64,000 bases of DNA from CBDBLK01 sp965243145 (GTDB lineage: Bacteria; Bdellovibrionota; Bacteriovoracia; Bacteriovoracales; Bacteriovoracaceae): the NCBI GenBank assembly GCA_965243145.1, contig CBDEUB010000002.1:2356001-2420000 (forward strand), read 5' to 3'. Of this stretch, positions 52,736-60,743 are shown piece by piece. Under the pieces are notes generated by a model. That model was not told the origin of the DNA and made no database searches. It saw only the letters and a list, made by a program, of their open reading frames with translations. How positions within the stretch are numbered: position 1 is the first letter of the stretch; every line of letters starts with the position of its first letter. The translations under genes were made by a program, and so were the position numbers.

Positions 52736-53908
52736 ATGCAGAAAGGGGCGTTGAAGTTATTAAAGGGGAGCGCGGCGGTTTTTTTGCTGGTGCTGCTTTG
52801 CGCATGGGGCCTGTGGAGGGGAACGGGGCATTTTGCGCCCGCCTCGATGGGGCCTGAAGTCTCAAAACTTTTGATCATGGCCGCCGAAGAAGTGGGAGCG
52901 GCCTGGAATTCTGGCCGGCACCCGCGCCAGAAAACGGCGGTTTGTCCCCGTTTCTTTGCCCACTGGCCACTTCCTCCCACAGTGCTCAAGTGCAATGCTT
53001 TGTTTTTAAAGTGTTTGTTTGAAGATCGGCCGTTGGAGTTTGAAGGGGGACGGGTGGCGGTTCATTTTGAGCACGGCCATTTGCCCTACAAAATTGTTTC
53101 CAAGGCCTACTCTGACAGTGTAGCGCCCGGTTATGCCCTGGAAATTTGGTTGGAGGCCAAAGGCCAGCGGCAGAGGATTTGGGCCGAGGATACTTGTTCG
53201 GCCGTGTATCTTCCCCAGCGCCTCTACGGTTACGGAAAAAATGGCCACCGATGGGACAATTTTGGCCAGCATTGGTTTGTCGACCGGCACTTGGCCACTC
53301 ACCGCGAAGTCGGGGAGTGGCATCAGCAGACGGGGAAAAAGCTCAGAGAACCCCTAAGTCGGGATTTAAGAGATCACTACAAACCTGTGGGTAGTCTGTA
53401 TCCCGATGAGATGCGCGACTACTGCCATTTTAGGGGCAAACAACTGGCCAGCGCGCCGTGGTTGGATGCCGCTTTTTTTCTGCCCGCCGACTTAGATGAT
53501 CCCCTGTCTTCGCCCGCTTTGCGTGGGCCATATCCTTGGACGCGCTGGCGTACTTTGGTCACGGTGTCCGATTGCCTGAAAATTCCGGCGCGGGAGTGCC
53601 GTGATAAAATCGGTGTGGAACAAAGATTTTCCGCTTCTCCCACTTGGACGGGGGCCTTCCAGGCCTTGGGGGGACTGCCTGAACGGGTGGATAATCCGCT
53701 CTACCCCCGGCACAACCTCAACCTCTCGTCTTTTTATTTTTCCTCGGCATCGAAAGTACACGCCATTGCCGAGCGCGGGCACTGGAGCGGGCGCGGGTTT
53801 CAGCGCTCCGCTTTTTCCTTGGGAACTTGGGAATTGCCCGAAGAAGTGAAGCATTTGCGCGTCGGTTTCCGTTGCATGAAACAAAGGTATGGCAGTGAAA
53901 AGTTTTAG
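52736..53908 (+). CDS. Exported FGE-sulfatase-like (degenerate) protein
   Basis: 390 residues with an N-terminal membrane/signal helix (~10-30). The C-terminal ~230 residues follow the formylglycine-generating-enzyme/C-type-lectin pattern in reduced form: KPVGSLYPDEMRDYCHFRGK then QLASAPWLDAAFFLP, where the family has P(V)-x3-W-x-(D/E)A-x-(A)YC-x-W-x-G-x-RLPTEAEW, and a final LRVGFRCM like the family's GFR end. The catalytic cysteine pair of true FGE is not evident, so it is likely a non-enzymatic structural relative. Overlaps the next gene by 20 bp. Confidence 0.6.
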   Translation: MQKGALKLLKGSAAVFLLVLLCAWGLWRGTGHFAPASMGPEVSKLLIMAAEEVGAAWNSGRHPRQKTAVCPRFFAHWPLPPTVLKCNALFLKCLFEDRPLEFEGGRVAVHFEHGHLPYKIVSKAYSDSVAPGYALEIWLEAKGQRQRIWAEDTCSAVYLPQRLYGYGKNGHRWDNFGQHWFVDRHLATHREVGEWHQQTGKKLREPLSRDLRDHYKPVGSLYPDEMRDYCHFRGKQLASAPWLDAAFFLPADLDDPLSSPALRGPYPWTRWRTLVTVSDCLKIPARECRDKIGVEQRFSASPTWTGAFQALGGLPERVDNPLYPRHNLNLSSFYFSSASKVHAIAERGHWSGRGFQRSAFSLGTWELPEEVKHLRVGFRCMKQRYGSEKF

Positions 53909-54776
53909 CTGGTGGGCGGTATTGGCCAATTTTATTTGGCCACAATTGGCCCCCCAAACTTCCGTCATTCCCCTGGCCGCCACGGAATTTATTTTGCTGG
54001 ACATGCCCGCAGGAGAGATGCCTGTGCCTCTGAATCGTCCGGTGGGGGCGAGAAGGCCATTGCTCTCTTGGCGCGAGAATCAAAGGCGCGCCTGTTTATA
54101 CTATCAAGTTCCCACCCAACGCTTCCCGGGCAAGGTTTTTTTTCAATATTTGCCTTTGGAATCGGACGGCGTGTGCCGGTGGCGTTCCGGCGAACGGGAG
54201 TATGTGATGCTGGAGGGCCTCACTTCTTTGCGCGCCCACTTTGTGCCCTCCCGGAATCGCGTGCACCTTTTCTTTTTACAGAAAGGACAAAAAAACCAAA
54301 AGGAGCAACACCGGGCATGGCCTTTGCTCAACGGTGTGGCCCCCCAAAGGCAAAAATGGAAGCGCTATGATAGCGGTTCTCTCACTCGGGCCATAACCGG
54401 AGTTTATTTTGTGGGCCGTGGGGAGCGGCAGGGCCTTTCCCTGTGGGGTAAAAAAGGTGATCGCTACAAAAACGGGGATGTGGTGGCCTGCCAGCGCTTT
54501 GGCCCAAACTGCCGGGAAATGATCCCCTTTCAGTGCGAGCGCTGCCGTTATGGCCAGTTTGAAGTTTTGACCAGAAATTGCTTGGGCCAAACCCAGAAAT
54601 TTTGCGGCCGCAATCGCTGTGGAGAAGTGGGAGGGCCTGCTTGTCTGCGCGGATTCCGCCACACCAATTTAAAAATTTCGGCGGACACTCTCTGCCGGGA
54701 AGACAATCCCTACGCCTTTTGCCAGCAGGGCCTCAAGATGGTGTGCAATGCTTTGGGCGATCTGGTCTGTCGATAA
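53889..54776 (+). CDS. Exported Cys-rich protein
   Basis: 295 residues with a hydrophobic N-terminus (~5-25) that may be a signal peptide. The C-terminal third is rich in cysteine (about a dozen in ~100 residues, e.g. FQCERCRYGQF, NCLGQTQKFCGRNRC), implying disulfide bonds outside the cytoplasm. No known domain. Translationally coupled to the FGE-like protein; the two probably act together at the cell envelope. Confidence 0.7.
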   Translation: MAVKSFSWWAVLANFIWPQLAPQTSVIPLAATEFILLDMPAGEMPVPLNRPVGARRPLLSWRENQRRACLYYQVPTQRFPGKVFFQYLPLESDGVCRWRSGEREYVMLEGLTSLRAHFVPSRNRVHLFFLQKGQKNQKEQHRAWPLLNGVAPQRQKWKRYDSGSLTRAITGVYFVGRGERQGLSLWGKKGDRYKNGDVVACQRFGPNCREMIPFQCERCRYGQFEVLTRNCLGQTQKFCGRNRCGEVGGPACLRGFRHTNLKISADTLCREDNPYAFCQQGLKMVCNALGDLVCR

Positions 54777-54823
54777 GTGAGCACTGGGGCCGCAAAACTA
54801 GAGGTTTTTATAGTCATTTGTTA

Positions 54824-54871
54824 AGAAGCTCATATGGATGGCCGGCCATTCGGCCATCCATATGAGCTTCT
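54824..54871. repeat. Perfect 21-bp inverted repeat at the edge of the Zorya-like cassette
   Basis: AGAAGCTCATATGGATGGCCG and its exact reverse complement are separated by the six bases GCCATT. No U-tract follows on either strand, so a standard terminator is unlikely. It lies between the convergent Cys-rich gene and the HNH gene. Confidence 0.85.
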
Positions 54872-54914
54872 AAGAAAATGACACTTTCAATTTATGAGGC
54901 CCCTCTCGATTTAA

Positions 54915-55763
54915 CTAATGAGGATTATAATGGGAATGTATTTTTGCATGACACTCTTTGCAAAGAACTTGTAAGTTTATTTCTCGATTATCATGTTTCA
55001 AGTGGTTCTTATGGTGGCAATCAAGTTGGCCAGAAGGATATTTCTCCCCGCACTTTTCGCAGGTATAATTTCTAGTTTTTTTTATATGTTTTGATATTTT
55101 TGGCCAATCTTGAGAATAAATATTAGGCATCCACTCACAATCAAGTTGGTAATTTTCATCAAGTTCATTAGGCATTTTAAGTGCTTCTTTTATATCAAAT
55201 GTTTTTTCATTATAAAATTTACCGTTTAATTTTCTTAGTTTCTTTAAACACCATTTACAAGGATATAGCGTTTGCTTTAGATTTCTTTCAAAAACATCAT
55301 TATTTTCTATAAAGCTATAATCAAATGTGCCATTCCATCTAATAGATCCATAAAAACGATCTTCTTTGTTTCCATCGTAAAACTTTTTTATTATAGAGCA
55401 CCAGGTAAAATGGTATCTATGACTTTTTTCTATAAGTCGAACATCATCAAATTTTTTGTCTACTATTAATTTTTTTATAGTTTCCCATCTTATTTCCGAA
55501 CCAAATTTGAATTGATAATCGGCTTTGTCGCAAATATTGAGAGTTAATCTCGTAAGAGTTCCTTTATTTTTGTCCCAATGATAAATTCTACTTGTATATC
55601 CGACTAGGTTATCTATATTTTTGCCTTTTCCGTCAAAAACAAATGAGGGAGGAGTTGTATAAGAACCATCAAAGTTATCACCTAAAATTTTTTTCACTGA
55701 TTTCTCGAACGATTCAAAAATATTTTTAAATTTTCTTCTGGGGGATTTTTTGTCATTGCTCAC
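54915..55763 (-). CDS. zorE: HNH endonuclease, ZorE-like
   Basis: 282 residues. The C-terminal ~50 residues form an HNH nuclease: CEKCGEKYPSGQLDCHHKNH then LQVLCKECHAKIH, with two CxxC zinc pairs. The N-terminal ~220 residues are Lys-rich and uncharacterised, with a further CKWC pair. It follows ZorA- and ZorB-like genes, overlapping the latter by 11 bp. ZorA-ZorB-HNH is the gene set of Zorya type II anti-phage defence, where the nuclease is the effector. Low GC. Confidence 0.78.
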   Translation of the reverse strand: MSNDKKSPRRKFKNIFESFEKSVKKILGDNFDGSYTTPPSFVFDGKGKNIDNLVGYTSRIYHWDKNKGTLTRLTLNICDKADYQFKFGSEIRWETIKKLIVDKKFDDVRLIEKSHRYHFTWCSIIKKFYDGNKEDRFYGSIRWNGTFDYSFIENNDVFERNLKQTLYPCKWCLKKLRKLNGKFYNEKTFDIKEALKMPNELDENYQLDCEWMPNIYSQDWPKISKHIKKTRNYTCEKCGEKYPSGQLDCHHKNHLKHDNREINLQVLCKECHAKIHSHYNPH

Positions 55764-56454
55764 AAAATTCCTTTCTTTGATCTTGAACTTTAAAAAGTTT
55801 TTCCCTCAATTCTGAAAATGGTTTAAATTCAACTTTAAACTCTACTCTTTTTGATCGAATTTTATCTTCCTTGCCAGAATTATTTTTTATAGGATGTACG
55901 AATCCAGCACTTATGGTTATTGTTTTTTTAGAGAGCCATTGACGGTCTTCGCGTTTTAATGATTCGTAGCAAAATTCGTGAACAGATAAAGCACGACGCG
56001 TTGATAATATAATATTTTTAAAGGCCTTTGTTTTGTGTCTTCTCGTATTCCAATCGCTTGAAGCGTGGCCGATAATTCTGATTTCATGTATTTTTTCAGA
56101 GTCAAAATTGTGTTGTAATTGTTTAACATAACGAGGACAGAATGATTTTAAAATATTTTTAAAACGAGGTTTTAATTTATGACTACCCGAAGAAAACATG
56201 ATTTTAGGAGATTCAAATCTTATCGTTCCATCTGCAAGTAGGGCCACTCCCCATTGGGTAAAATCCTTTTTAAATTCTTTCATCAAAACACATTTCATTT
56301 TTTCATACAGGGTTTTCGTTTCGTTCACTTTTTCTTGAATGTCTTTTACTTTACTTCTTTCTTTTATGAGAAGTGATATAGAAATAAACAAAAAGACCAT
56401 CATCAATCCGGCCATTAAATCTGATACACTAATCCAATGATCTTCGCTTTTCAT
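55753..56454 (-). CDS. zorB: ZorB-like MotB/OmpA-domain protein
   Basis: 233 residues. A single transmembrane helix near the N-terminus begins with a conserved Asp (SDLMAGLMMVFLFISI), as in MotB/ZorB. A short linker follows, then an OmpA-like peptidoglycan-binding domain (IHEIRIIGHASSDW, STRRALSVHEFCYES). It should form a proton-driven rotary complex with the ZorA-like protein in the inner membrane. The six bp to ZorA and the overlap with the HNH gene indicate one operon. Confidence 0.85.
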   Translation of the reverse strand: MKSEDHWISVSDLMAGLMMVFLFISISLLIKERSKVKDIQEKVNETKTLYEKMKCVLMKEFKKDFTQWGVALLADGTIRFESPKIMFSSGSHKLKPRFKNILKSFCPRYVKQLQHNFDSEKIHEIRIIGHASSDWNTRRHKTKAFKNIILSTRRALSVHEFCYESLKREDRQWLSKKTITISAGFVHPIKNNSGKEDKIRSKRVEFKVEFKPFSELREKLFKVQDQRKEFCEQ

Positions 56455-56460
56455 AAGGAT

Positions 56461-57633
56461 TTAATTTGTTCTGCTGTTTTTTTCTACTATTTTGTCTATA
56501 ATTCTTATAAATTCTTTGTATTTTTCAGCAAAATCTTCTGTCAAGGCAGTTAGTGCTCCATTCATTTGCTTGAGTGATTCATCAAGATCGCCAGTTATTT
56601 TGTTTATAGATTGATATTGTTTTCTAAGGTCATTCTGAATAGTCTTAGAGAATTCTTTCATCTCATTGTTAATGTTTTCAAACCCTTCTTTAACATTTGA
56701 AATAGTATTTGATACTCTGTCAGGTAGTCCTTCGTGGTCTTGTAATAATTTATTCATTGTTTGGATATGTTTCTCAACTCTTTTTAAAAGTACATTGGAT
56801 TCTTCTATGTTTGAGCGCATCATTTCGTGTGTTTCGCTTTGTTGTCTTAATGTTTCTCCAACAATCTTCAAGTTCTCTGTTGCTTGAATTACTTGATTTT
56901 TATATTGTTCTTGCCATTCAATCATTTGCGAACAGGATTTATTAAGTTTGTTAAAATTATCACCAAAACATTGTTTTAAATCTTCATTGAATGTTTCCAT
57001 GGTTTGTTTTAATGCTTGAATAATAGTCTCAGAAGCACCTTTTGAAATTTCATCAACTACTTTACTGAGAGATGAATTTATTTCCTGAAATCCTTTTATG
57101 AGATTGTTTTGATTCTCTTGATTTGTTTCTTTTATAGATTGGATCATTTTATCCGATGCAGTTTGTGTAGTATTGTTTAAACTTCTAATCTCCTGTATAT
57201 TTTGATTTATGATTTGTCCAATTTTTTGAGGTATTTCTTCACATAATTTATTTGATGATGATTCTATTACTTGAATAATTAAATCTAATGGAGCATTTCC
57301 CGTTTTTTTACCTCTTTCAAGGATTTTTATTAAAATAGAAAAAAACATTCCCAGTATTGAGGTAAAAAAAGCTGTTTTAAGACCAGATAAAAGGCCACCA
57401 ATACTTTTGTCAATTTCATTTATTTGAAAATTCCATAATCCCCAAGCTATTCCAACAAAAGTTCCTAAAATTCCAATCGTCAAAATTGTTTGGCCATGCC
57501 TAGAACGCGTTGGATGTATAAGGAAATTTATAAAAAAAAGAAACATAGATATTGCAAAAAAGGCAAATATGCTTAGTGATATTGAATCGTTATTAAAAAC
57601 TTTCAATGTCCAGTCAAGAAAAGGTTGAACCAT
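56461..57633 (-). CDS. zorA: ZorA-like MotA/TolQ/ExbB-family protein with coiled-coil tail
   Basis: 390 residues. The first ~110 residues carry three transmembrane helices with the MotA/ExbB signature TIGILGTFVGIAWGLWNF and GGLLSGLKTAFFTSILG. The following ~270 residues are a long helical coiled coil in the cytoplasm, the feature that separates ZorA from flagellar MotA. It is shorter than type I ZorA, as expected for type II. First gene of the cassette; the 200 bp upstream are AT-rich and hold its promoter region and then the palindromic element copy C. Confidence 0.85.
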   Translation of the reverse strand: MVQPFLDWTLKVFNNDSISLSIFAFFAISMFLFFINFLIHPTRSRHGQTILTIGILGTFVGIAWGLWNFQINEIDKSIGGLLSGLKTAFFTSILGMFFSILIKILERGKKTGNAPLDLIIQVIESSSNKLCEEIPQKIGQIINQNIQEIRSLNNTTQTASDKMIQSIKETNQENQNNLIKGFQEINSSLSKVVDEISKGASETIIQALKQTMETFNEDLKQCFGDNFNKLNKSCSQMIEWQEQYKNQVIQATENLKIVGETLRQQSETHEMMRSNIEESNVLLKRVEKHIQTMNKLLQDHEGLPDRVSNTISNVKEGFENINNEMKEFSKTIQNDLRKQYQSINKITGDLDESLKQMNGALTALTEDFAEKYKEFIRIIDKIVEKNSRTN

Positions 57634-57840
57634 GGTTAAAACGGCCGATCCTGTTTTTATTTTTTAATTAGGCTATTTAATTTTATAATTATTTTTGATA
57701 TTTTTCTTTCGGCAAAAAATAACAAATAAATTTATGAGTTAAAATTGATTACTAAACTATACATTTGATCTTGGAAAAATTTTCCTATTTCATTTATAAT
57801 TGCTTACATTTCAACTAAAAACTGTGAGTGTGGCAAGGTC

Positions 57841-58031
57841 ATTACTCACAATTTAGGTCAGATTGGGATGAAGTGAGATGGAACGACTGAGGCGTACGAA
57901 GAAGTACGCCGCAGGGAGTGACAGTGAAACTGAGTCACACGGAGTCGCCAGGAAGGCGACGAGCGACGACTGCCCCGATGGGCAGTGCCGGAGCAGGATG
58001 CGAAGGCAAGATGGCCTGAAGTGTGAGTCAT
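57841..58031 (+). repeat. Palindromic element copy C, long variant (191 bp)
   Basis: Ends ATTACTCACA and TGTGAGTCAT. The inner stem shows compensatory changes relative to copies A, B and D: GGCGTAC with GTACGCC in place of GGTGTGC with GCACATC. It contains two extra perfect hairpins, GTCGCC-AGGAA-GGCGAC and ACTGCCC-CGAT-GGGCAGT. The reading frame that is open in the other copies meets TGA here. It lies between the Zorya-like cassette and the nucleotidase-like gene. Confidence 0.85.
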
Positions 58032-58036
58032 GACTC

Positions 58037-59260
58037 TTATTTGTCGGTGAGGATGGTGGAGATTTTAACATCTGGCCGGATTTCAAACCCCAAAAAGCGC
58101 GCCGGAATGAGGGAGTAGGCACTGGCGTGCATGGTTTTTTGGCGGGCCTTGTATTTGCCGGAATCTTGGCGGTGGATATAGCAGTCCTGTGTAGAGGCGA
58201 AAAATTGATGGCAGGTTTTGATCAGGGGGTGGAGTTGGCCGTGGTGGAAGAGGACGCGCTTTTGCCGGCGATGATAGTACAGCGTGGCCTGGCCCAGGTA
58301 GTGGCCATCCCGAGGCCCGTTGAGCACCAACAGTTTTCCGAGCCGTCCGCTGCCAGGCCCGTGTCCTGAGAGTATGGCCAAATCGAGAGAACCGGCGGGC
58401 AGGCGTTCGACGAATTGTTTGAATGGGTCTTGTGGCGGGCATTGGAGTTGGGGGATGTGATCACCTCGAAGCGTTTGATAGAAGGGGGAAGATTGGCACC
58501 GTCCGGGAATGTGACCCAGCAGAATGAGCACTTGCGCTCCCTGTGCTTGGAGGCCCTTTTTAAATTTTAAAAAAGCGGCGACCAGGTCTTGAAAATAAAC
58601 CCCGTTGAGTTGTTTTTGCTGTTTTTGTGACAGGGATGCAATGTCGATCAGTCCGATCAGGCCAATTTTAAGGCCCGCCCTTTCGACAATTTGGGAGGAC
58701 ATGAGACTGTCCGCACTGATCGGCCTTTGAGTGCGCAAATCGAGAATGTTGGAGTTGAGGAAGGGAATTTGGTGTGGCACGGGGCCTGAGTTTATGCCTT
58801 GGGAAAGGTAGTCTTCCCCTGAAAAGAGAACCGCATCAAAGGGCAGTTGCTGCATGATTTTGAGTTTGAGGCCCAGTTTATGGGTGTCTTCACCGGCACT
58901 GAAAGTATCTCCCGCATCGAGAATGATGGCCCGGTCTTTGAATTTGTGTTTGACCAGTTGCAGGTAGTGGGAGAGGATTTCGGCCCCGCCCACCTTGATG
59001 GTTTGGGGGAATCCCGGGGGAGCATTGTGGGGGGCCAATTCTTTTGCGGGGTAGAGTCCCCTTTGTAGACCGTGGTTGGAGAAAACCACCAGGGGAACTA
59101 AATCCTGGCCAGAGGATGCCAGGTAACGGGCCACACTTCCGGCGGGACGGCTGTAGACTTGGTGGGGGCCTCTGTGCCAGGAGTGGTTGATCAAAAGCAT
59201 GACGACGGTGAATATTACCGTGGCCGTCGAGGCGATGAGGGCAATCAGCGTCTTTTTCAT
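58037..59260 (-). CDS. 5'-nucleotidase/UshA-like protein with degenerate metal site
   Basis: 407 residues from ATG 59260 (MKKTLIAL, signal anchor ~5-27). The fold is that of the UshA/metallophosphatase family: LDAGDTFSAGEDTH matches the LDAGD-x-x-xG block and DAVLFSGEDYLSQG the DAV-x-GNHE-(F)D-x-G block. But the DxH at the first motif is SNHG, GNHE is SGED, and the later GHTH is GHGPG. Metal-binding His and Asn residues are thus missing at several sites, so it is probably catalytically inactive. The stop lies 5 bp from palindromic copy C. Confidence 0.7.
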   Translation of the reverse strand: MKKTLIALIASTATVIFTVVMLLINHSWHRGPHQVYSRPAGSVARYLASSGQDLVPLVVFSNHGLQRGLYPAKELAPHNAPPGFPQTIKVGGAEILSHYLQLVKHKFKDRAIILDAGDTFSAGEDTHKLGLKLKIMQQLPFDAVLFSGEDYLSQGINSGPVPHQIPFLNSNILDLRTQRPISADSLMSSQIVERAGLKIGLIGLIDIASLSQKQQKQLNGVYFQDLVAAFLKFKKGLQAQGAQVLILLGHIPGRCQSSPFYQTLRGDHIPQLQCPPQDPFKQFVERLPAGSLDLAILSGHGPGSGRLGKLLVLNGPRDGHYLGQATLYYHRRQKRVLFHHGQLHPLIKTCHQFFASTQDCYIHRQDSGKYKARQKTMHASAYSLIPARFLGFEIRPDVKISTILTDK

Positions 59261-59316
59261 CGAGGCCTCTATCTGGGCCATCCATGGCCCGTATTGTTTT
59301 CATTTTAGCACGGACG

Positions 59317-59661
59317 CTACTCGACGGGCAGACCGGCCTTTTGCCAGGCCAAAATGCCGCCTTCGAGGTTATACAGGGCGGGGCCATCGTCTAAAATTTG
59401 AGTGAAGAGTTCAATCGCCGCTAAACTGCGTTTACCCGAGCGGCAATGAACGACAATGGGGGATTTGGCCCTTTTTAATTGGGAGAGGGCGCTTTGCGGA
59501 TTTTGGCGCAATCCACTGAGCGGCATCAGGGTGGAACCCTTGATATGGCCTTGGCCATACTCATCTTCTTCGCGGCAGTCGATGAGGAGCAGGCCACTCT
59601 CACACTCCATGCGCTGTTTGAGTTGATGGACATCAATGGACGGGATGGTAGCGGTTTCCAC
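59317..59661 (-). CDS. Rhodanese-like domain protein
   Basis: 114 residues from GTG 59661; AAGGAGG lies six to eight bases upstream and decides against the longer ATG frame at 59697. A single rhodanese domain: LLIDCREEDEYGQGHIKGST and catalytic Cys loop VVHCRSGKRS. Such proteins bind persulfide sulfur in sulfur transfer or stress responses. No signal peptide in the chosen form. Confidence 0.92.
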   Translation of the reverse strand: METATIPSIDVHQLKQRMECESGLLLIDCREEDEYGQGHIKGSTLMPLSGLRQNPQSALSQLKRAKSPIVVHCRSGKRSLAAIELFTQILDDGPALYNLEGGILAWQKAGLPVE

Positions 59662-59783
59662 GGGTAACACCTCCTTTTTGACGGAATGGGAAAACATTTT
59701 TTAAAATTTAAATCAGAGGTTAAGTTATCTTCTTTGGGAGGGAAAGGGAAGGTTTGGCCGACTAAAAAACTATTTCCGTATGG

Positions 59784-59804
59784 ATGGCCTGAAGTGTGAG
59801 CAGT
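59784..59804 (+). repeat. Fragment E: right end of the palindromic element
   Basis: ATGGCCTGAAGTGTGAGCAGT matches only the last 21 bases of copies A, B and D. It lies 33 bp before full copy D, suggesting a former tandem arrangement or partial deletion. Confidence 0.75.
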
Positions 59805-59837
59805 TACCCTTTTAAAAACTGTGATAAAAGCAAGGTA

Positions 59838-59958
59838 AGTGCTCACAATTTAGGTCAGATTGGGGGGAAGCTAGACAGAGCGACTGAGGTGTGCTTCCTG
59901 CACATCGCAAGGAGCGATGGCGAAGCTGACTCACAAGATGGCCTGAAGTGTGAGCAGT
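59838..59958 (+). repeat. Palindromic element copy D (121 bp) in the parA leader
   Basis: Ends AGTGCTCACA and TGTGAGCAGT. The same frame as in copies A and B is open here too, followed by TAG. The parA ribosome binding site (GGGGGG) and ATG begin 4 and 14 bases beyond it, so it occupies the 5' untranslated region or promoter of parAB. Confidence 0.9.
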
Positions 59959-59972
59959 TATAGGGGGGAAAC

Positions 59973-60743
59973 ATGGAAGTGATTACCGTTGCCAACAACA
60001 AGGGCGGAGTTGGCAAAACAATGAATGCCTACCAATTGATTTGCCATTTGGCCAATCGGGGGCACAAAGTTTTGGCCATCGACTTGGATTCCCAGGCCAA
60101 TCTCAGTTCAACTTTTGGAATCCAAATCCAAAGGACACTCATTCCCGAGTGGTTGATTGGGGATGTCTCCTTAGAAGAAGTGTGGGTGCCTGCGGAAGGT
60201 AGAGAAGAATTTTACCACAATATTTCGTTGATTCCCTCCAGCCGACACATGGCCAATCTCTCCAAATTGCTGATTTTGTCCGAGCAGGAAATTCGCCGAG
60301 AGGCCGGCCGCAAGGAGAGGCTGTTGAGGTTGCGCCTGCAAGAGGCGAGAAAGGTTTTTGACTATGTGGTGATCGACACCCCTCCCATGCTGGGTGACGA
60401 ATTGATCATGGCCCTGGTCTGTTCCGATCGCATTTTCATCCCCACCCAGGCCCAGGATTATTCTATCGACGGATTGGAGGAATTGATGGACACTTTCGAG
60501 ATCGTTAAACAAACCGAAAACAACGATCTCGAATTTTCGATCATTCCCTCCATGGTGAACAAGCGGCGCAAAATTGAAAAGCAGCGCTTGAGCGAGTTGG
60601 CGCAGTCCTTTAATGTCACTCCTCCGGTGCGCAATTTGGTGCAAATGCAAGAATCTATTTCCACCCGCCGGCCAGTGTTCCTGTGCCCCTCCGGCGAGGG
60701 GGCCAAAGATTACGCTTCCCTTTGGGAGGCCCTGGGGTTGTAA
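59973..60743 (+). CDS. parA: ParA chromosome/plasmid partition ATPase
   Basis: 256 residues. A deviant Walker ATPase: NNKGGVGKT with the signature second Lys, DLDSQANLS (Walker A'), and YVVIDTPPMLGDE (Walker B). No N-terminal HTH, so it is the Soj/type Ib form. ParA moves ParB-parS complexes over the nucleoid. The stop and the parB start share bases (TAATG). Its leader contains palindromic copy D. Confidence 0.93.
   Translation: MEVITVANNKGGVGKTMNAYQLICHLANRGHKVLAIDLDSQANLSSTFGIQIQRTLIPEWLIGDVSLEEVWVPAEGREEFYHNISLIPSSRHMANLSKLLILSEQEIRREAGRKERLLRLRLQEARKVFDYVVIDTPPMLGDELIMALVCSDRIFIPTQAQDYSIDGLEELMDTFEIVKQTENNDLEFSIIPSMVNKRRKIEKQRLSELAQSFNVTPPVRNLVQMQESISTRRPVFLCPSGEGAKDYASLWEALGL

Noticed and set aside
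54878..55075. Small plus-strand open frame at the end of the Zorya-like cassette
   Set aside because: It overlaps the HNH domain codons of the minus-strand gene and has no ribosome binding site.
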